A DNA stretch of 63,614 bases from an uncultured Bacilli bacterium (lineage in GTDB: Bacteria > Bacillota_I > Bacilli_A > RF39 > UBA660): NCBI GenBank assembly GCA_947589105.1, contig CANQBL010000005.1, forward strand, positions 1 to 63,614. The letters run 5' to 3'. The notes below the pieces were generated by a model, which was given only the letters and a program-made list of their open reading frames with translations, was not told the origin of the DNA and did not search any database. Positions 63,431 through 63,614 of this stretch are shown here, one piece after another; the stretch's first letter is position 1, and each line of letters begins with the position of its first letter. The position numbers and the translations under genes were made by a program.

Positions 63431-63453
63431 GTAGTCTAATTTTATAATAAACA

Positions 63454-63492
63454 AAAGGTGAGAAAAAAATATTTTCTTACTTTTTTTTTAAA
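63454..63492 (+). terminator. tig terminator
   Basis: GTGAGAAAA and TTTTCTTAC (one G-U) with an AT loop, followed by nine T residues. Confidence 0.75.
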
Positions 63493-63529
63493 ATTTATAG
63501 GGAGTTTTTTAAATAAAAGAAGAATAATT

Positions 63530-63600
63530 AAGGTGAGAGGACCTATAAATTGGGCTAGTAGCTTTCCACTTTTTCTTAAAAAAGAAAGGGTGGTGATGCT
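63530..63600 (+). promoter_or_regulatory. leader RNA element, right copy, with ribosome-binding-site hairpin
   Basis: The element GTGAGAGGACCTA...GGGCTAGTAGCTTTCC (63533-63567) matches the left-edge element. It runs into a 12-bp hairpin, CCACTTTTTCTT (63566-63577) with AAGAAAGGGTGG (63582-63593), loop AAAA, two G-U pairs. The right arm contains most of the ribosome binding site (AAAGGGTGGTGAT) of the gene starting at 63602, so translation should be blocked unless the stem opens. No clear promoter was found for this copy. Confidence 0.6.
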
Positions 63601-63601
63601 T

Positions 63602-63614
63602 ATGAAAAAAGAAA
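63602..63614 (+). CDS. start of a gene cut by the window edge
   Basis: An ATG after GGTGGTGATGCTT begins MKKE and is cut by the window end. The strong but hairpin-covered ribosome binding site and the short leader resemble type I toxin or other small regulated genes of Firmicutes, but four codons are too few to name it. Confidence 0.45.

Overview
The window is a very AT-rich bacterial chromosome segment whose gene order and families point to a Gram-positive, low-GC Firmicute of the Bacilli/Erysipelotrichia type, probably an uncultured host-associated lineage. The main evidence is the Bacillus-like blocks mutL-miaA, rpsT-gpr-spoIIP-(yqxA)-lepA-hemW-hrcA-grpE-dnaK-dnaJ, rsmE-mtaB and alaS-mltG-ireB-ruvX-yrzB-yrrM-yrrN-yrrO-greA. 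Also relevant are T-box riboswitches in front of tRNA synthetase genes, a degenerate CIRCE element before hrcA and a DNPR motif in MurE (meso-diaminopimelate type peptidoglycan). Sporulation genes (gpr, spoIIP, a SpoIIID-like regulator) indicate a spore former. TGA is a normal stop codon, so this is not a Mollicute with a recoded genome. No rRNA, tRNA, IS element, prophage or CRISPR array was recognised.

Layout. 1-640: left edge with a minus-strand leader RNA element, a decayed surface-protein fragment and a small Tyr/Pro-rich protein. 0.7-4.1 kb: mutL, a small kinase-like protein and miaA. 4.1-7.8 kb: transglutaminase-like protein, rpsT, gpr, spoIIP and a yqxA-like gene. 7.8-13.4 kb: an inserted surface module with two membrane-anchored leucine-rich-repeat proteins (the first ending in a dockerin-like domain) and a membrane-anchored protein with a possible cohesin-like domain. 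13.4-14.8 kb: Trp T-box and trpS. 14.8-20.3 kb: a tandem array of five related genes made of near-identical 31-residue repeats. 20.3-30.7 kb: lepA, HTH regulator, hemW, tail-anchored protein and the heat-shock operon, with pepF placed between dnaK and dnaJ. 30.7-46.4 kb: an unusual sigma factor, a P-type ATPase, Met T-box and metG, a membrane lytic transglycosylase, murE, thyA-folA, a P-loop protein, a Clp-like AAA protein, rsmE, mtaB and an orphan DUF1016 domain. 46.4-53.1 kb: recD2, small membrane proteins and two large pseudopilin-like proteins. 53.1-63.6 kb: Ala T-box, P-loop kinase, alaS, mltG, ireB, ruvX, yrzB, the trmR-trhP1-trhP2 tRNA-modification cluster, greA and tig. The right edge carries a second copy of the leader element seen at the left edge, in front of a partial gene.

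The most unusual region is 14.9-20.3 kb. Genes with 5, 6 and 11 copies of a 93-bp (31-residue) repeat lie in tandem as complete cassettes with near-identical 90-bp spacers holding a terminator and a promoter. Within each repeat the ends are almost invariant, while residues 13, 17 and 20 vary strongly. In a helix these fall on one face, as in modular ligand-binding solenoids such as TALE, PPR, PUF or designed repeat proteins. I do not recognise the family. A fourth, upstream copy is frameshifted and lacks the repeats, and a fifth, downstream copy is diverged. The array looks like a locus diversified by unequal crossing-over.

How the genes work together: most of the window is core information processing (mismatch repair, tRNA modification and charging, translation GTPase, chaperones, DNA repair) plus wall growth (murE, mltG, SLT) and spore functions. 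The accessory parts are the LRR/dockerin/cohesin-like module, the repeat array, the pseudopilins, the orphan DUF1016 gene and the two edge elements.
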